From contig JAKQKQ010000061.1 in NCBI GenBank assembly GCA_029560585.1, positions 1-64,000 on the forward strand: 64,000 nt of DNA. The letters are read 5' to 3'. The translations under genes and the position numbers were made by a program. This document shows positions 24,852 to 33,731 of this stretch, one piece after another. The notes beneath the pieces are model-generated. The model worked only from the letters and a program-made list of their open reading frames with translations, was not told the origin of the DNA and did not search any database. Source of the stretch: Verrucomicrobiota bacterium (GTDB lineage Bacteria > Verrucomicrobiota > Verrucomicrobiia > JADLBR01). Position 1 is the stretch's first letter, and each line of letters begins with the position of its first letter.

Positions 24852-26206
24852 GTGGTCCCGCCCGGCGTATTCCGGAGTCTTCTCCACCGGGCGAGGCGCT
24901 CGGTGATGTCCTTCTCGAAACCGCGGTCGGTGGGCTCATAGTACACCCGTGGGGCGGGCAGGTAATCCTGCTGGGCGACCGCCTCGGGAAAGTCGTGCGA
25001 GTACTGGTAGCCCTCGCCGTGCTGCAGGCGGGCCGCGCCCTTGTAGTGGGTGTCGCGCAAGTGCCTTGGGATCTCGAGGGTGACGCCCGACTTGACGTCG
25101 GCCAGCGCCGCGTCGACCCCCAGATAGGCGGCGTTGCTTTTTGGCGCGGTGGCGACGTACACGGTCGCCTCGGCGAGCGGTATGCGGGCCTCGGGCATGC
25201 CCACGAACTCGACCGCCTGCTGCGCGGCCACCGCCACCATCAGTGCACGGGGGTCCGCCATGCCGACATCCTCCGCGGCGCAGATGACGATGCGGCGGGC
25301 GATGAACCGGATGTCCTCCCCCGCGTAAAGCATTTTGGCAAGCCAGTAGAGGGCGGCGTCCGGATCGCCCCCCCGCATGGACTTGATAAATGCGGATATG
25401 GTGTCGTAGTGGCCGTCCTCGTCGGCGTCATATACGACGGCCTTGCGCTGGATGCATTGCTCGGCGATCCCGAGGTCGATGCGGATGATGCCATCGGGGC
25501 CGCGCGGGGTTGTGAGGGCGCCGACCTCGAGGGAGTTCAACGCCTTTCGGGCGTCGCCGTCGGCCTGGGTGGCGAGGTGCCTGATGGCATCGTCGGCGAC
25601 CTCGACGCCCATCGAGCCGATGCCGCGCTCGGGATCGGCGAGCGCGCGGCGCAGCAACTCAGCCAGGTGCTCCGGCGCGAGCGGCTCAAGTTGGAAGACC
25701 TGGGACCGCGAGACGAGCGGGGCGTTGACATAGAAGAAAGGGTTGTGGGTGGTGGCCCCGATGAGGCGGACCACGCCGCTCTCTACGTCCGGCAGAAGCA
25801 CATCCTGCTGGGCCTTGTTGAACCTGTGGATCTCGTCGATGAACAGGATCGTCTTGCGGCCCGCGTTGGCCAGGCGGTTGGAGGCGGCCGCGACGGTGCG
25901 CCGGATGTCGGCGACCGAGGACTCGACGCCGCTGAGGCGCTCGAAATGGCATGATGTCGCCCGCGCGATAATCTGCGCGAGGGATGTCTTTCCCGTGCCG
26001 GGTGGGCCAAACAGAATGATGGAAGTGATGCGGTCCGCCTCGATGGCGCGGCGCAGGAGTTTCCCTGGTCCGAGGATGTGCTCCTGTCCGGCGAATTCGT
26101 CCAGGGTCCTTGGGCGAAACCGGGATGCCAGAGGCGCCGCGGCGGAGGGGGTGGCGGTGCCCGCCGTATCCGGGGTGGGCGCATCGTTGCCGAAAAGATC
26201 ATCCAT
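24848..26206 (-). CDS. rarA: Replication-associated recombination protein A (RarA/MgsA AAA ATPase)
   Basis: A 452-residue clamp-loader-like ATPase acting at stalled replication forks. It starts MDDLFGNDAP, then the typical PLASRFRPRTLDEFAGQEHILG, Walker A FGPPGTGKTSLA, Walker B LFIDEIHRFNKAQQD, sensor GATTHNPFF and the C-terminal MgsA domain (KSMRGGDPDAALYWLAKML, AAEDVGMADPRAL, HYKGAARLQHGEGYQYSHD). The start at 26206 fits family N-termini; ATG 26227 with a nearer G-rich site is possible. It is divergent from the mtfA-like gene. The TAG stop comes from a family A hairpin end. Confidence 0.95.
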   Translation of the reverse strand: MDDLFGNDAPTPDTAGTATPSAAAPLASRFRPRTLDEFAGQEHILGPGKLLRRAIEADRITSIILFGPPGTGKTSLAQIIARATSCHFERLSGVESSVADIRRTVAAASNRLANAGRKTILFIDEIHRFNKAQQDVLLPDVESGVVRLIGATTHNPFFYVNAPLVSRSQVFQLEPLAPEHLAELLRRALADPERGIGSMGVEVADDAIRHLATQADGDARKALNSLEVGALTTPRGPDGIIRIDLGIAEQCIQRKAVVYDADEDGHYDTISAFIKSMRGGDPDAALYWLAKMLYAGEDIRFIARRIVICAAEDVGMADPRALMVAVAAQQAVEFVGMPEARIPLAEATVYVATAPKSNAAYLGVDAALADVKSGVTLEIPRHLRDTHYKGAARLQHGEGYQYSHDFPEAVAQQDYLPAPRVYYEPTDRGFEKDITERLARWRRLRNTPGGTT

Positions 26207-26394
26207 GTTGATGTGTCCCGCCTCCATTATCGGTCCCCGGGGGCGCGGCGGCAAGTTTTGCGTCTTTGGGGCCACTCGCCCGGGCGGTGGCGAAGGAGGC
26301 ACTCGGGCTTTCAATGGCCCGTTTGCTGGATAGAATGGGTCAGATCGAGGAGGGCCGTGGATTATAAGAAGTCGGAAGCGGTGGCGGGAATGCC

Positions 26395-27186
26395 ATGATT
26401 TTCGGGATCCTGAAACGCCGGCGTCGGAAGCGTCTCCGGGCGAGGCCGTTTCCACGGGAGTGGGACCTGCTGCTTCGGCGGCGATGGGAGACCTATTCGC
26501 TCTTGCCGGAGGCGGATCGCCTGGAGCTTCAGGGGCACGTGCAGGTTCTCTTGGCCGAGAAGCGTTTCGAGGGGTGTTCGGGCCAGGAGGTCGACGAGGA
26601 AATGCGGGTGCTGGTGGCGGCGCAGGCCAGTCTCCTCCTGCTCCACCGGGAGACGGACTATTTTCCCCGCCTGGTGGCCATCCTCATCTATCCCGGCTCG
26701 TTCCGGTCGCCGCGGCAGCATCGTGACGAGGTCGGCGTGGTCACCGAACACCATGAGGTGCTGTCGGGAGAATCTTGGGAACGGGGCACGGTCGTGCTCG
26801 CGTGGGACGAGGTGCGCCGCGGGATGCGCGGCCGCGGGGACGGATACAACGTGGTCCTGCATGAATTTGCCCACCAGATCGACTGCGAGAACGGGCCGGC
26901 GGATGGATGCCCGGGGCTGTCGAGGGGGCAGGCGCGTGCCGACTGGGCCCGGGTGTTGGGCGAGGCGTTCGAAGAGTTGCGCCGCGAATCGGATCGCGGA
27001 CGATGGACATTCCTTGATCCCTATGGCGCGCAGGATCCGGCGGAATTCTTCGCCGTGGCGACGGAGTCCTTCTTCCAGTGCCCCGAAGAAACGCGCAGCG
27101 AGATGCCGGCACTCTACGAGCAATTGCGGCGCTTCTACTGCCAGGATCCCGCGGGTTGGTCCTGGGATTCGCGCCGGAAACCGTAG
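26395..27186 (+). CDS. mtfA: MtfA-family zinc peptidase (M90)
   Basis: A 263-residue protein of the MtfA/DgsA-anti-repressor family. The gluzincin motif H156-E157-F-A-H160-Q-I-D163 and the downstream glutamate in FFAVATESFFQ are present, as is the family WERGTVVLAWDEV segment. In E. coli MtfA binds the glucose-transport repressor Mlc and is an aminopeptidase; here the regulatory partner is unknown. There is no signal peptide. The ATG follows GGCGGGAA, 188 bp from the divergent rarA start. Confidence 0.9.
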   Translation: MIFGILKRRRRKRLRARPFPREWDLLLRRRWETYSLLPEADRLELQGHVQVLLAEKRFEGCSGQEVDEEMRVLVAAQASLLLLHRETDYFPRLVAILIYPGSFRSPRQHRDEVGVVTEHHEVLSGESWERGTVVLAWDEVRRGMRGRGDGYNVVLHEFAHQIDCENGPADGCPGLSRGQARADWARVLGEAFEELRRESDRGRWTFLDPYGAQDPAEFFAVATESFFQCPEETRSEMPALYEQLRRFYCQDPAGWSWDSRRKP

Positions 27187-27213
27187 CCTCGAACCTTCGA
27201 ATCAGCGGATTGA

Positions 27214-27254
27214 GCCTGCGTGTTTCACGCGGAAGCGTGAAACACGCAGGTTAG
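27214..27254 (+). repeat. Family A hairpin, copy 5
   Basis: Perfect arms around GGAA with paired substitutions relative to other copies (GTG opposite CAC instead of ATG opposite CAT), ending TTAG. It lies between the mtfA-like gene and the convergent small membrane-protein gene, whose own stop is 10 bp further right. Confidence 0.88.
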
Positions 27255-27263
27255 GTGGGTGGC

Positions 27264-27554
27264 TCACACCCCGATCTTGTGCTCGGCGCGCAGATCCTCG
27301 GCGGCGAACGCGTGCGCGCCGACGGCGATCCAGTAGATGGCCGGGATGATGACGAGGCTCGTGAATGCGGTGGCCCAGATCATCATGACGCTGATGAAGA
27401 TGATCAGCATGATGCCGAACATGAACAGGAGCCCCAGGCCCACGTGCCCTTTATAGAGATGGCCGAGGCCGGGGATGATGCTCAGTGCCGCCGCGGCCAC
27501 GTGCCGCGCCCTGAGTGTCTCTGGGCCGGGCTTCTCGTTCTCCTGCGTTTCCAT
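27264..27554 (-). CDS. Small membrane protein, two or three transmembrane segments
   Basis: 96 residues. After a hydrophilic N-terminus, RARHVAAAALSIIPGLGHLYKGHVGLGLLFMFG resembles the TM2/PGPGLGxxY-type module of small bacterial membrane proteins, followed by two strongly hydrophobic helices (IMLIIFISVMMIWATAF and LVIIPAIYWIAVGAHAFA). No specific function is recognised. It may be co-transcribed with the BrkB-like gene 52 bp upstream on the same strand. Confidence 0.75.
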   Translation of the reverse strand: METQENEKPGPETLRARHVAAAALSIIPGLGHLYKGHVGLGLLFMFGIMLIIFISVMMIWATAFTSLVIIPAIYWIAVGAHAFAAEDLRAEHKIGV

Positions 27555-27606
27555 CCAGATCAATCTACGTTGCCGGCGCCATCTATTCAATCCAAAGCAT
27601 TCGCCA

Positions 27607-28437
27607 TTAGCCGGGCTTGGGGTGGTCGCGGATCATCCAGCAGCCGGCCAGGATGACGACCCAGGCGTTGAGCTGTGCCCAGAGCAGGAACGCGATGAGG
27701 CTCCCGAGGGCGCCATAGACCTCGTGATAGTTGCGCCAGAAGGTCGGCAACAGGTAGGAGAACCCGATGCTCAGGCCGAACCATCCCAGCGCCGCCAACA
27801 GGGCGGCCTGCGGGGCGCCATGCGGCGCCAGATGCCGGGGGGAGATCGTGTGATAGGTGAGATAGAAGGCCCCGAAGAGCAGGCCAACGGTCACGCCCGC
27901 TCGGGCGAGCGCCCAGATTTTCAGGCTCACGAGCGACACGAGCCCATGGCCCCCGAGGAATTTTTCGATGGGTACCGCCAGGATGAAGAACAGCGCCATG
28001 AGGACCAGCGCGACCATCCACACCGCCAGCAGCAAGACGGCCCAGAGCGCCCGCTTCCAGAGCGCGGGCGCGGGCTCCCCCTGGTCGCGGGCGATAAAAT
28101 GGAGGGCCTGCACGCACGCGTCCATGAAGCGGAACGATGTCCAGATCGCCAACAGGAACCCGAAGGTGAGCCAGCCCCTGCTGGCGGACGTTCGCGCGTG
28201 ATCGAGCATCGCGCCTATGTCGATGTCTACGCCCGGTGGCAGCATGTGGCCGATGATCTGGGCGATCTGGTCGGTGACGTGCAGGTCGCTTGGAATGGCA
28301 AAGCTGGCGACGGCAAAGGTGACGATGAGGAAAGGCACCAGCGCCAGCACGAAGTAAAAGGCGATTTCAGCGGCGAATGTTCCGAAGAATCGCCAGCGCA
28401 CAGTCAACCTGCGGCCGAGGAAGGATCGCGTCGGCAT
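27607..28437 (-). CDS. YihY/BrkB family inner-membrane protein
   Basis: A 276-residue protein with six predicted membrane helices and the YihY/BrkB signatures: an early FYFVLALVPFLIVTFAV, GWLTFGFLLAIWTSFRFMDACVQAL and the late YGALGSLIAFLLWAQLNAWVVILA. The name tRNA-processing RNase BN once attached to this family is not valid. The role is unknown, perhaps envelope transport. It lies upstream of the small TM gene on the same strand. Confidence 0.88.
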   Translation of the reverse strand: MPTRSFLGRRLTVRWRFFGTFAAEIAFYFVLALVPFLIVTFAVASFAIPSDLHVTDQIAQIIGHMLPPGVDIDIGAMLDHARTSASRGWLTFGFLLAIWTSFRFMDACVQALHFIARDQGEPAPALWKRALWAVLLLAVWMVALVLMALFFILAVPIEKFLGGHGLVSLVSLKIWALARAGVTVGLLFGAFYLTYHTISPRHLAPHGAPQAALLAALGWFGLSIGFSYLLPTFWRNYHEVYGALGSLIAFLLWAQLNAWVVILAGCWMIRDHPKPG

Positions 28438-28482
28438 GTCCGCATCATGGGCGCGACGGCCCCGGATGGCAATGCGGGGAGA

Positions 28483-28528
28483 TAGCCCGGAATCTCACAG
28501 CCGGAGGGCTGTGAAATATCCGGGCTAG
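28483..28528 (+). repeat. Family B palindrome, copy 2
   Basis: It opens TAGCCCGGAATCTCACAG and closes CTGTGAAATATCCGGGCTAG. CTA at 28525-28527 is the TAG stop of the following hydrolase gene. Its loop and some arm bases differ from the other copies. Confidence 0.85.
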
Positions 28529-29304
28529 GGTTTGAGCACGCCATGTTTCAGGAACCATGCTCGCGTGGCGGCAAGGACCTCGTCGGACCTCTCGTTGGGC
28601 AACGCGTGGCCGACGCCCTCCCAGACCCGGCGCTCGCAGGGCACCTTGTTCCTCTCGAGGATCAACTGCAGCGAAGCCGAGCGCTCGGGCGGGACGGTCG
28701 TGTCGGCGCCGCCGTGAAGGATAAGGAAGGGGATCCGGATTCGTTCTGCGCGCGAAGGGGCGGGCGCCGGGTAGCCTTCGGATGGCGCGAGCCCACCGGC
28801 GGTGATGGCCGCCGCCTTCAGAAGGTCGGGCCTATCGGCGGCGAGGCCGATGGTCAGGAAGGCGCCCATGCTGTGGCCGTAGGCGGCGATTCGCCGCCTG
28901 TCGACATCCGGCATGCTGCGAAGGACCTCGATGCAGGCCGTGGCACGGCGGACGTTCTCGGAGCTGGCCCCGAATTCTGAGGGACTGGGGCCGGGGCGCA
29001 CGTGCGTGTAATCGGTCGCGATGCACACGAAGCCCATCCGGGCAAACTCTCGACCTTTTGAGAGTCCCATCCCGCGCGCGCTCCCGCCCAGCCCATGACT
29101 GATGAGCAGGCCGGGAAATGGCCCGTTGCCGGCGGGTTTTACGAGGACGCCGGCGAGCGGCTTCCCATCGGCCACGCAAGACCAGTTCTCGCCATCGATC
29201 CTGATATCGACGATGGGGGGGACGGTTGCGGACGGTTCGGCCGGGGCCGTCGGTGCCGCGAGCGCCGCGATCATCACGATGGTCTGGGTCGTCGCCTTGG
29301 GCAT
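28525..29304 (-). CDS. Secreted alpha/beta hydrolase (dienelactone-hydrolase-like)
   Basis: A 259-residue protein with a short signal-like N-terminus (MPKATTQTIVMIAALAAPTAPAE). The hydrolase core has oxyanion ISHGLGG near 69-74, the nucleophile G143-H-S145-M-G, an acid in LILHGGADTTVPP and a base in GVGHALPNE. The length fits peptidase-S9/DLH-type esterases, and the substrate is unknown. It is divergent from the trpB2 gene across about 110 bp. Its stop lies in a family B palindrome. Confidence 0.85.
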   Translation of the reverse strand: MPKATTQTIVMIAALAAPTAPAEPSATVPPIVDIRIDGENWSCVADGKPLAGVLVKPAGNGPFPGLLISHGLGGSARGMGLSKGREFARMGFVCIATDYTHVRPGPSPSEFGASSENVRRATACIEVLRSMPDVDRRRIAAYGHSMGAFLTIGLAADRPDLLKAAAITAGGLAPSEGYPAPAPSRAERIRIPFLILHGGADTTVPPERSASLQLILERNKVPCERRVWEGVGHALPNERSDEVLAATRAWFLKHGVLKP

Positions 29305-29418
29305 GGTCGGTTCTCTTTGTCCCGCGCCGATTCAACCCCGGCATAAGCGCGGCGTTGCGCCCCGCGGGACGCTTTTGGCGTTTGAGTTTTAGGCGGCACC
29401 CTCCCATTATCGACAGTC

Positions 29419-30783
29419 ATGTCCGAGCCCATGAAATACATCCTCGACGAGAAGGATATCCCCACCCACTGGTATAATATCGTGGCCGACTTGCCGAAGC
29501 CGCCGGCGGCGGTGCGGCATCCCGCGACTGGCGAGCCCTGCACCGCCGACGACCTCAGGCCGCTGTTTCCCGATGCGCTCATCGCCCAGGAGATGAGCGC
29601 GGAGCGACAGATCGAGATCCCGGGTGAGGTGCGGGACATCCTCCGCCTCTGGAGACCGGCGCCGCTCTACCGCGCCAGGCGGCTGGAGCGCGCACTCGAT
29701 ACCCCCGCGCACATCTATTACAAGTACGAGGGCGTCAGCCCCGCGGGCTCGCACAAGCCCAACACCGCGGTCCCACAGGCATTCTACAACAAGGCCGCGG
29801 GCGTCAGGCGCCTGTCGACGGAGACCGGCGCCGGCCAGTGGGGTTCGTCGCTGGCGATGGCCTGCAATTTCTTTGGCCTGGAATGCAAGGTGTTCATGGT
29901 CAAGGTCAGCTACCATCACAAGCCGTACCGCCGCGCGCTCATGGAGACCTATGGCGCCAGCGTGACCGCGAGCCCATCGGAGGAAACCGCCGCGGGCCGA
30001 TCCATCCTCGCAAGAGATCCGGAATGCTCCGGTTCGCTGGGCATCGCGATCTCCGAGGCGGTCGAAGTCGCCGCGCAGCGCGACGACACGAAATATGCCC
30101 TTGGCAGCGTCCTCAATCACGTGTTGCTGCACCAGACCGTCATCGGGCTCGAGTGTTTCAAGCAGATGGAGATGGCCGGTGATGAGCCCGACGTGATCAT
30201 CGGCTGTGCCGGCGGCGGCTCGAATTTTGCGGGGATCTCCTTCCCGTACATCGGCCGGAAGCTGCGCGGCGGCCGCGGGCCGCGCATCGTGGCCGTGGAA
30301 CCGGACGCGTGCCCCACGTTGACCCGGGGCCGATACGCCTACGATTATGGTGACACCGCGAAACTCACCCCGCTGGTGAAGATGCACACTCTGGGCAGTT
30401 CCTTCGTGCCACCGGGGTTCCACGCGGGCGGGCTTCGCTACCACGGCATGGCGCCGCTGGTGAGCCATGTGCTGGATCTCGGCCTCATCGAGGCGGTCTC
30501 GGCGCCGCAGCTTGAGGTTTTTGAAGCCGGGGTCCGGTTCGCCCGGGCCGAGGGCATCGTCCCCGCACCCGAGGCATCCCATGCCGTAGCCGTGGCCCTG
30601 CGCGAGGCGCTCCGATGCAAGGAGGAGGGCCGACCGCGCGTCATCCTCTTCAACCTCTCCGGGCACGGGCACTTCGACATGCAGGCCTATACCGACTACT
30701 TCGCCGGGAAGCTAAAGAACTACGCATACCCGGAGCAGGAGATCGCCATGGCGCTGGCCGGCCTGCCGTCGATCGTCGATTGA
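29419..30783 (+). CDS. Tryptophan synthase beta chain-like, TrpB2 type
   Basis: A 454-residue PLP enzyme. The TrpB2 branch is recognised by its long N-terminus (YNIVADLPKPP, RPLFPDALIAQEMS, LWRPAPLYRARRLE), the PLP lysine K113 in GSHKPNTA, ETGAGQWGSSLA and the phosphate-binding CAGGGSNFAG. It would make tryptophan from serine and indole, often as a salvage enzyme, since TrpB2 does not form the classic complex with TrpA. No other trp gene is nearby. The start is the ATG at 29419. Confidence 0.93.
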   Translation: MSEPMKYILDEKDIPTHWYNIVADLPKPPAAVRHPATGEPCTADDLRPLFPDALIAQEMSAERQIEIPGEVRDILRLWRPAPLYRARRLERALDTPAHIYYKYEGVSPAGSHKPNTAVPQAFYNKAAGVRRLSTETGAGQWGSSLAMACNFFGLECKVFMVKVSYHHKPYRRALMETYGASVTASPSEETAAGRSILARDPECSGSLGIAISEAVEVAAQRDDTKYALGSVLNHVLLHQTVIGLECFKQMEMAGDEPDVIIGCAGGGSNFAGISFPYIGRKLRGGRGPRIVAVEPDACPTLTRGRYAYDYGDTAKLTPLVKMHTLGSSFVPPGFHAGGLRYHGMAPLVSHVLDLGLIEAVSAPQLEVFEAGVRFARAEGIVPAPEASHAVAVALREALRCKEEGRPRVILFNLSGHGHFDMQAYTDYFAGKLKNYAYPEQEIAMALAGLPSIVD

Positions 30784-30878
30784 CGATGTGGCGCGGGGGA
30801 TACAGATTCTAAGGGTGCCCGCACGCGTGATGCGGGGCACAGGATGAAGCCAACATTCTGGAGCAGGGAGGTAGTCTG

Positions 30879-31328
30879 ATGGATGCGACCAGTCCCGTAA
30901 GCGCCATTATTCAGCACAAGGGCTCGACCGTGTGGAGCGTCTCGCCGGACATTTCCGTCCTGGATGCGATCCGCGAGTTGTCGGACCACAACGTCGGTGC
31001 GCTGCCCGTCGTGGAGGACGGCCGGCTCATTGGCATGATCTCGGAACGCGATTACACGCGGAAGGTGATTCTCCGGGGCAAGGCCTCGCGCAATACGCCC
31101 GTGCGTGAGATCATGAGCAGTCCCCCCATTACGGTGTCGCCCTCTCACACGGTAGAGCAGTGCATGCGAATCATGACCGAGCACAGGACGCGGCACCTGC
31201 CGATCATCGAATCGGGCGGCCTGGCGGGCATCGTGTCCATCGGGGATCTCGTGAACTGGACGCTCGCGGCACAGGCGGAGCAGATTCGCCAGCTCAAGGA
31301 TTATATCTCGGGCGGGTACCCGTCTTGA
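30879..31328 (+). CDS. CBS-pair domain protein
   Basis: 149 residues made of two CBS motifs: about 10-70 (VWSVSPDISVLDAIRELSDHNVGALPVVEDGRLIGMISERDYTRKV) and 85-140 (IMSSPPITVSPSHTVEQCMRIMTEHRTRHLPIIE). Such pairs bind adenosine nucleotides and act as energy sensors or tether regulators. GGGAGG lies 7 bases before the ATG. It is a single-gene unit between trpB2 and a sulfatase, and its partner is unknown. Confidence 0.92.
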   Translation: MDATSPVSAIIQHKGSTVWSVSPDISVLDAIRELSDHNVGALPVVEDGRLIGMISERDYTRKVILRGKASRNTPVREIMSSPPITVSPSHTVEQCMRIMTEHRTRHLPIIESGGLAGIVSIGDLVNWTLAAQAEQIRQLKDYISGGYPS

Positions 31329-31422
31329 TGGTGGTGAATTCGTCGCCCGCGCTGACGCGGAGCCCGACCGCTCTCGCGTCAGGCCGGCAGAGCGCAATAG
31401 GACATTCGTGGAGGTTCGAGTC

Positions 31423-32868
31423 ATGAGGTACATCATCGCCCTATGGGCCTTCCTTGGAGCGGTCGCGGTGGCTGGCGCGAAACCGAACATCATTTTCATT
31501 CTGGCTGACGACCTTGGCTGGACCGATCTCGGTTGCCAGGGGAGCCGCTATTACGAGACGCCGAACATCGACCGCATGGCCGCGGAAGGTGTCCGGTTCA
31601 CGGCGGGATACGCGGGGGCCGCGAACTGCCAGCCCACCCGCGCCTGCCTGATGAGCGGCCAGTACAATCCGCGGACCGGCGTATACACGGTGGGGGGCAC
31701 CGACCGATTCAATACATCGATGCGCCCGCTCGTCCCGGTGCCCAACGTTGAAGAGCTTGCCCTGGAGAAGGTGACGATCGCCGAGGCGCTCAAGGCGGCC
31801 GGATATGCCACGGGCATGTTTGGCAAGTGGCACCTCGGCGAACCCTCCGCGTACGGGCCCGCGAAACAGGGCTTTGACGAGGCGATAGCCTCCATGGGGA
31901 AGCATTTCAAATTCAACACGTATCCCAAGATGCAGGTGCCGCCTGACGTCTACCTGGCCGACTTTTTGACCGATCATGCCCTGAAGTTCATCGAAGCGCA
32001 CAGGGATGGTCCGTTTTTCCTGTATCTGCCGCATTTCGGGGTCCACTCGCCATGGGACTCGAAGCCGGACAAGGAGGCACATTTCAAGGACAAGCCTCCG
32101 GTCGACGGGCACAGCAGCGCCGCCTACGCGGGGATGATCGCCAGCGTGGATGACAGCGTCGGGCGAGTGCTGGAGAAGATCGCGGCGCTTGGCATTGACC
32201 AGAACACGCTGGTTGTCTTTTCGAGCGACAATGGCGGGGTGGGCGGCTACGAGGAGATCTTCAAGGGTGCGCCTGCGCCATCCGGCGGCGGGAAAGGGAA
32301 GGGAAGGCGCGGCCAGGGAGAGGGCGGCAGGATCGGTATCACGTCCAACGTCCCGCTGCGCGGCGGCAAGGGGATGTTCTACGAGGGCGGGATCCGCGTG
32401 CCCTACATCTTTCGCTGGAAGGGCACGATCCCGGCCGGCGCCACATGTGACCAGCCCATCCATAGCGTGGATCTTTACCCGACGCTCCTCGATGTGGCTG
32501 GTGGCCTCCCGCCGAAGGGCTATGTCCTGGACGGTGTCAGTTATGCGGCCTGCATGAAGAGCGGCGGCTCGGAGAAGATCGGGCGCGACGCGCTGTTTTG
32601 GCACTTCCCCGGTTACCTCGGATCGGGGCCCAACATCTGGCGCACCACCCCCGTGGGCGTCATCCGCCGCGGTGACTACAAGCTACTCGAGTTCTTCGAG
32701 GATGGGCGCCTCGAGCTGTATAACCTCGCCAGCGATATCGGGGAGAAGACCGACCTCGCCAAAGAGAAGCCGGATCTTGTGAAGGAACTCCATGGCCGCC
32801 TCAAGTCTTGGCGGGAGAGCATGCATGCGCCCATGCCCCGGCAGCGCGGACAAGATCAGGCGCCGTGA
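31423..32868 (+). CDS. Secreted sulfatase (arylsulfatase A-like)
   Basis: A 481-residue enzyme with a signal peptide (MRYIIALWAFLGAVAVAGA). Metal-binding ADDLG (Asp29-Asp30), the formylglycine precursor C69-Q-P-T-R, GKWHLGE and SSDNGG are all intact, so it should hydrolyse sulfate esters after activation. CxPTR instead of CxPSR is accepted by maturation enzymes. A low-complexity Gly/Lys insert (GGGKGKGRRGQGEGG) lies near 290-305. GGAGG upstream supports this ATG over the GTG five codons earlier. No maturation enzyme is in the window. Confidence 0.93.
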   Translation: MRYIIALWAFLGAVAVAGAKPNIIFILADDLGWTDLGCQGSRYYETPNIDRMAAEGVRFTAGYAGAANCQPTRACLMSGQYNPRTGVYTVGGTDRFNTSMRPLVPVPNVEELALEKVTIAEALKAAGYATGMFGKWHLGEPSAYGPAKQGFDEAIASMGKHFKFNTYPKMQVPPDVYLADFLTDHALKFIEAHRDGPFFLYLPHFGVHSPWDSKPDKEAHFKDKPPVDGHSSAAYAGMIASVDDSVGRVLEKIAALGIDQNTLVVFSSDNGGVGGYEEIFKGAPAPSGGGKGKGRRGQGEGGRIGITSNVPLRGGKGMFYEGGIRVPYIFRWKGTIPAGATCDQPIHSVDLYPTLLDVAGGLPPKGYVLDGVSYAACMKSGGSEKIGRDALFWHFPGYLGSGPNIWRTTPVGVIRRGDYKLLEFFEDGRLELYNLASDIGEKTDLAKEKPDLVKELHGRLKSWRESMHAPMPRQRGQDQAP

Positions 32869-32967
32869 CGGGGCCGGGCACGATCTTGCCAGCAGCCGTG
32901 GGCTCGATCGTGTCAGGATGCCGGGGCCCGGCATTTCGCGGGACATAGCGGCACGCCGGAAGCGCGC

Positions 32968-33591
32968 ATGACGGCCCCATCCCTCCTCGCCTTCATGGGT
33001 GCCTCGGTGGTGCTCACGATCGCGCCCGGACCAGACAATCTCTTCGTGATCGCGCAGGGGATATCCCGGGGTCGGCGTGCGGCGACGGTCACCGCATGGG
33101 GGATGTGCAGTGGCATCACGGTGCACACGCTGGCAGCCGCTGCGGGGATCTCGGTGATATTCTATTCATCGCCCGTGGTGTTTCATGCGGTGAAGTATGC
33201 GGGGGCGGCCTATCTGCTCTATTTGGCGTACCGGGCCCTCGCGTCGGATGGCGCGCGCCCCGGCGCGACGGCCCCCGCCGCGGTCACGGGTTTCGGGCAC
33301 TTCCGTCGCGGGCTCCTGATGAACGTCCTGAATCCCAAGGTGGCGCTTTTCTTCCTCGCGTTCCTCCCGCAATTCGTGGATCGCGGCCCCGGGAACATTG
33401 GCATGCAGATGGCCATGCTCGGCATCATCTTCATGCTCCAGGCCTTCGTGATCTTTTCTGCGATCGCGTGGTTCTCCGGCGGGATTGGCGAAAGGATGAA
33501 CAGGCATCCCCGATGGCCGAAGTATCTCTCGTGGGCCACGGCCGCGATCTTCGTGGGGTTGGCCGTCCGGCTTGCGATCACATCCCCGTGA
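32968..33591 (+). CDS. LysE/RhtB family amino-acid exporter
   Basis: A 207-residue inner-membrane protein with about six helices. The family start AFMGASVVLTIAPGPDNLFVIAQGISRGRRAA and the middle RRGLLMNVLNPKVALFFLAFLPQFVD are unmistakable for LysE/RhtB exporters of lysine, homoserine or threonine; the true substrate is unknown. It appears as a single gene. The region 33592-33727 after it holds a degraded family C repeat. Confidence 0.92.
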   Translation: MTAPSLLAFMGASVVLTIAPGPDNLFVIAQGISRGRRAATVTAWGMCSGITVHTLAAAAGISVIFYSSPVVFHAVKYAGAAYLLYLAYRALASDGARPGATAPAAVTGFGHFRRGLLMNVLNPKVALFFLAFLPQFVDRGPGNIGMQMAMLGIIFMLQAFVIFSAIAWFSGGIGERMNRHPRWPKYLSWATAAIFVGLAVRLAITSP

Positions 33592-33632
33592 CGTCGACGC
33601 GCGCAGCCCGGCACCGCCAGGGCGCCGTGGGG

Positions 33633-33731
33633 AATGAGAATCGGAACGCGCTCGTGCGCGAATCAAATCGCCTGTGAGCAGGGACGTGCGACCTTTCCGG
33701 CGATTGCGGCCATCGGCCATTTTGGAGTTAG
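33633..33731 (+). repeat. Family C repeat, degraded copy 2
   Basis: AACGCGCTCGTGCGCGAATC and ATCGCCTGTGAGCAGG correspond to the two hairpins of family C with decay. It ends CATTTTGGAGTTAG at 33718-33731, and its TTA is the TAA stop of the next gene. Confidence 0.6.
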
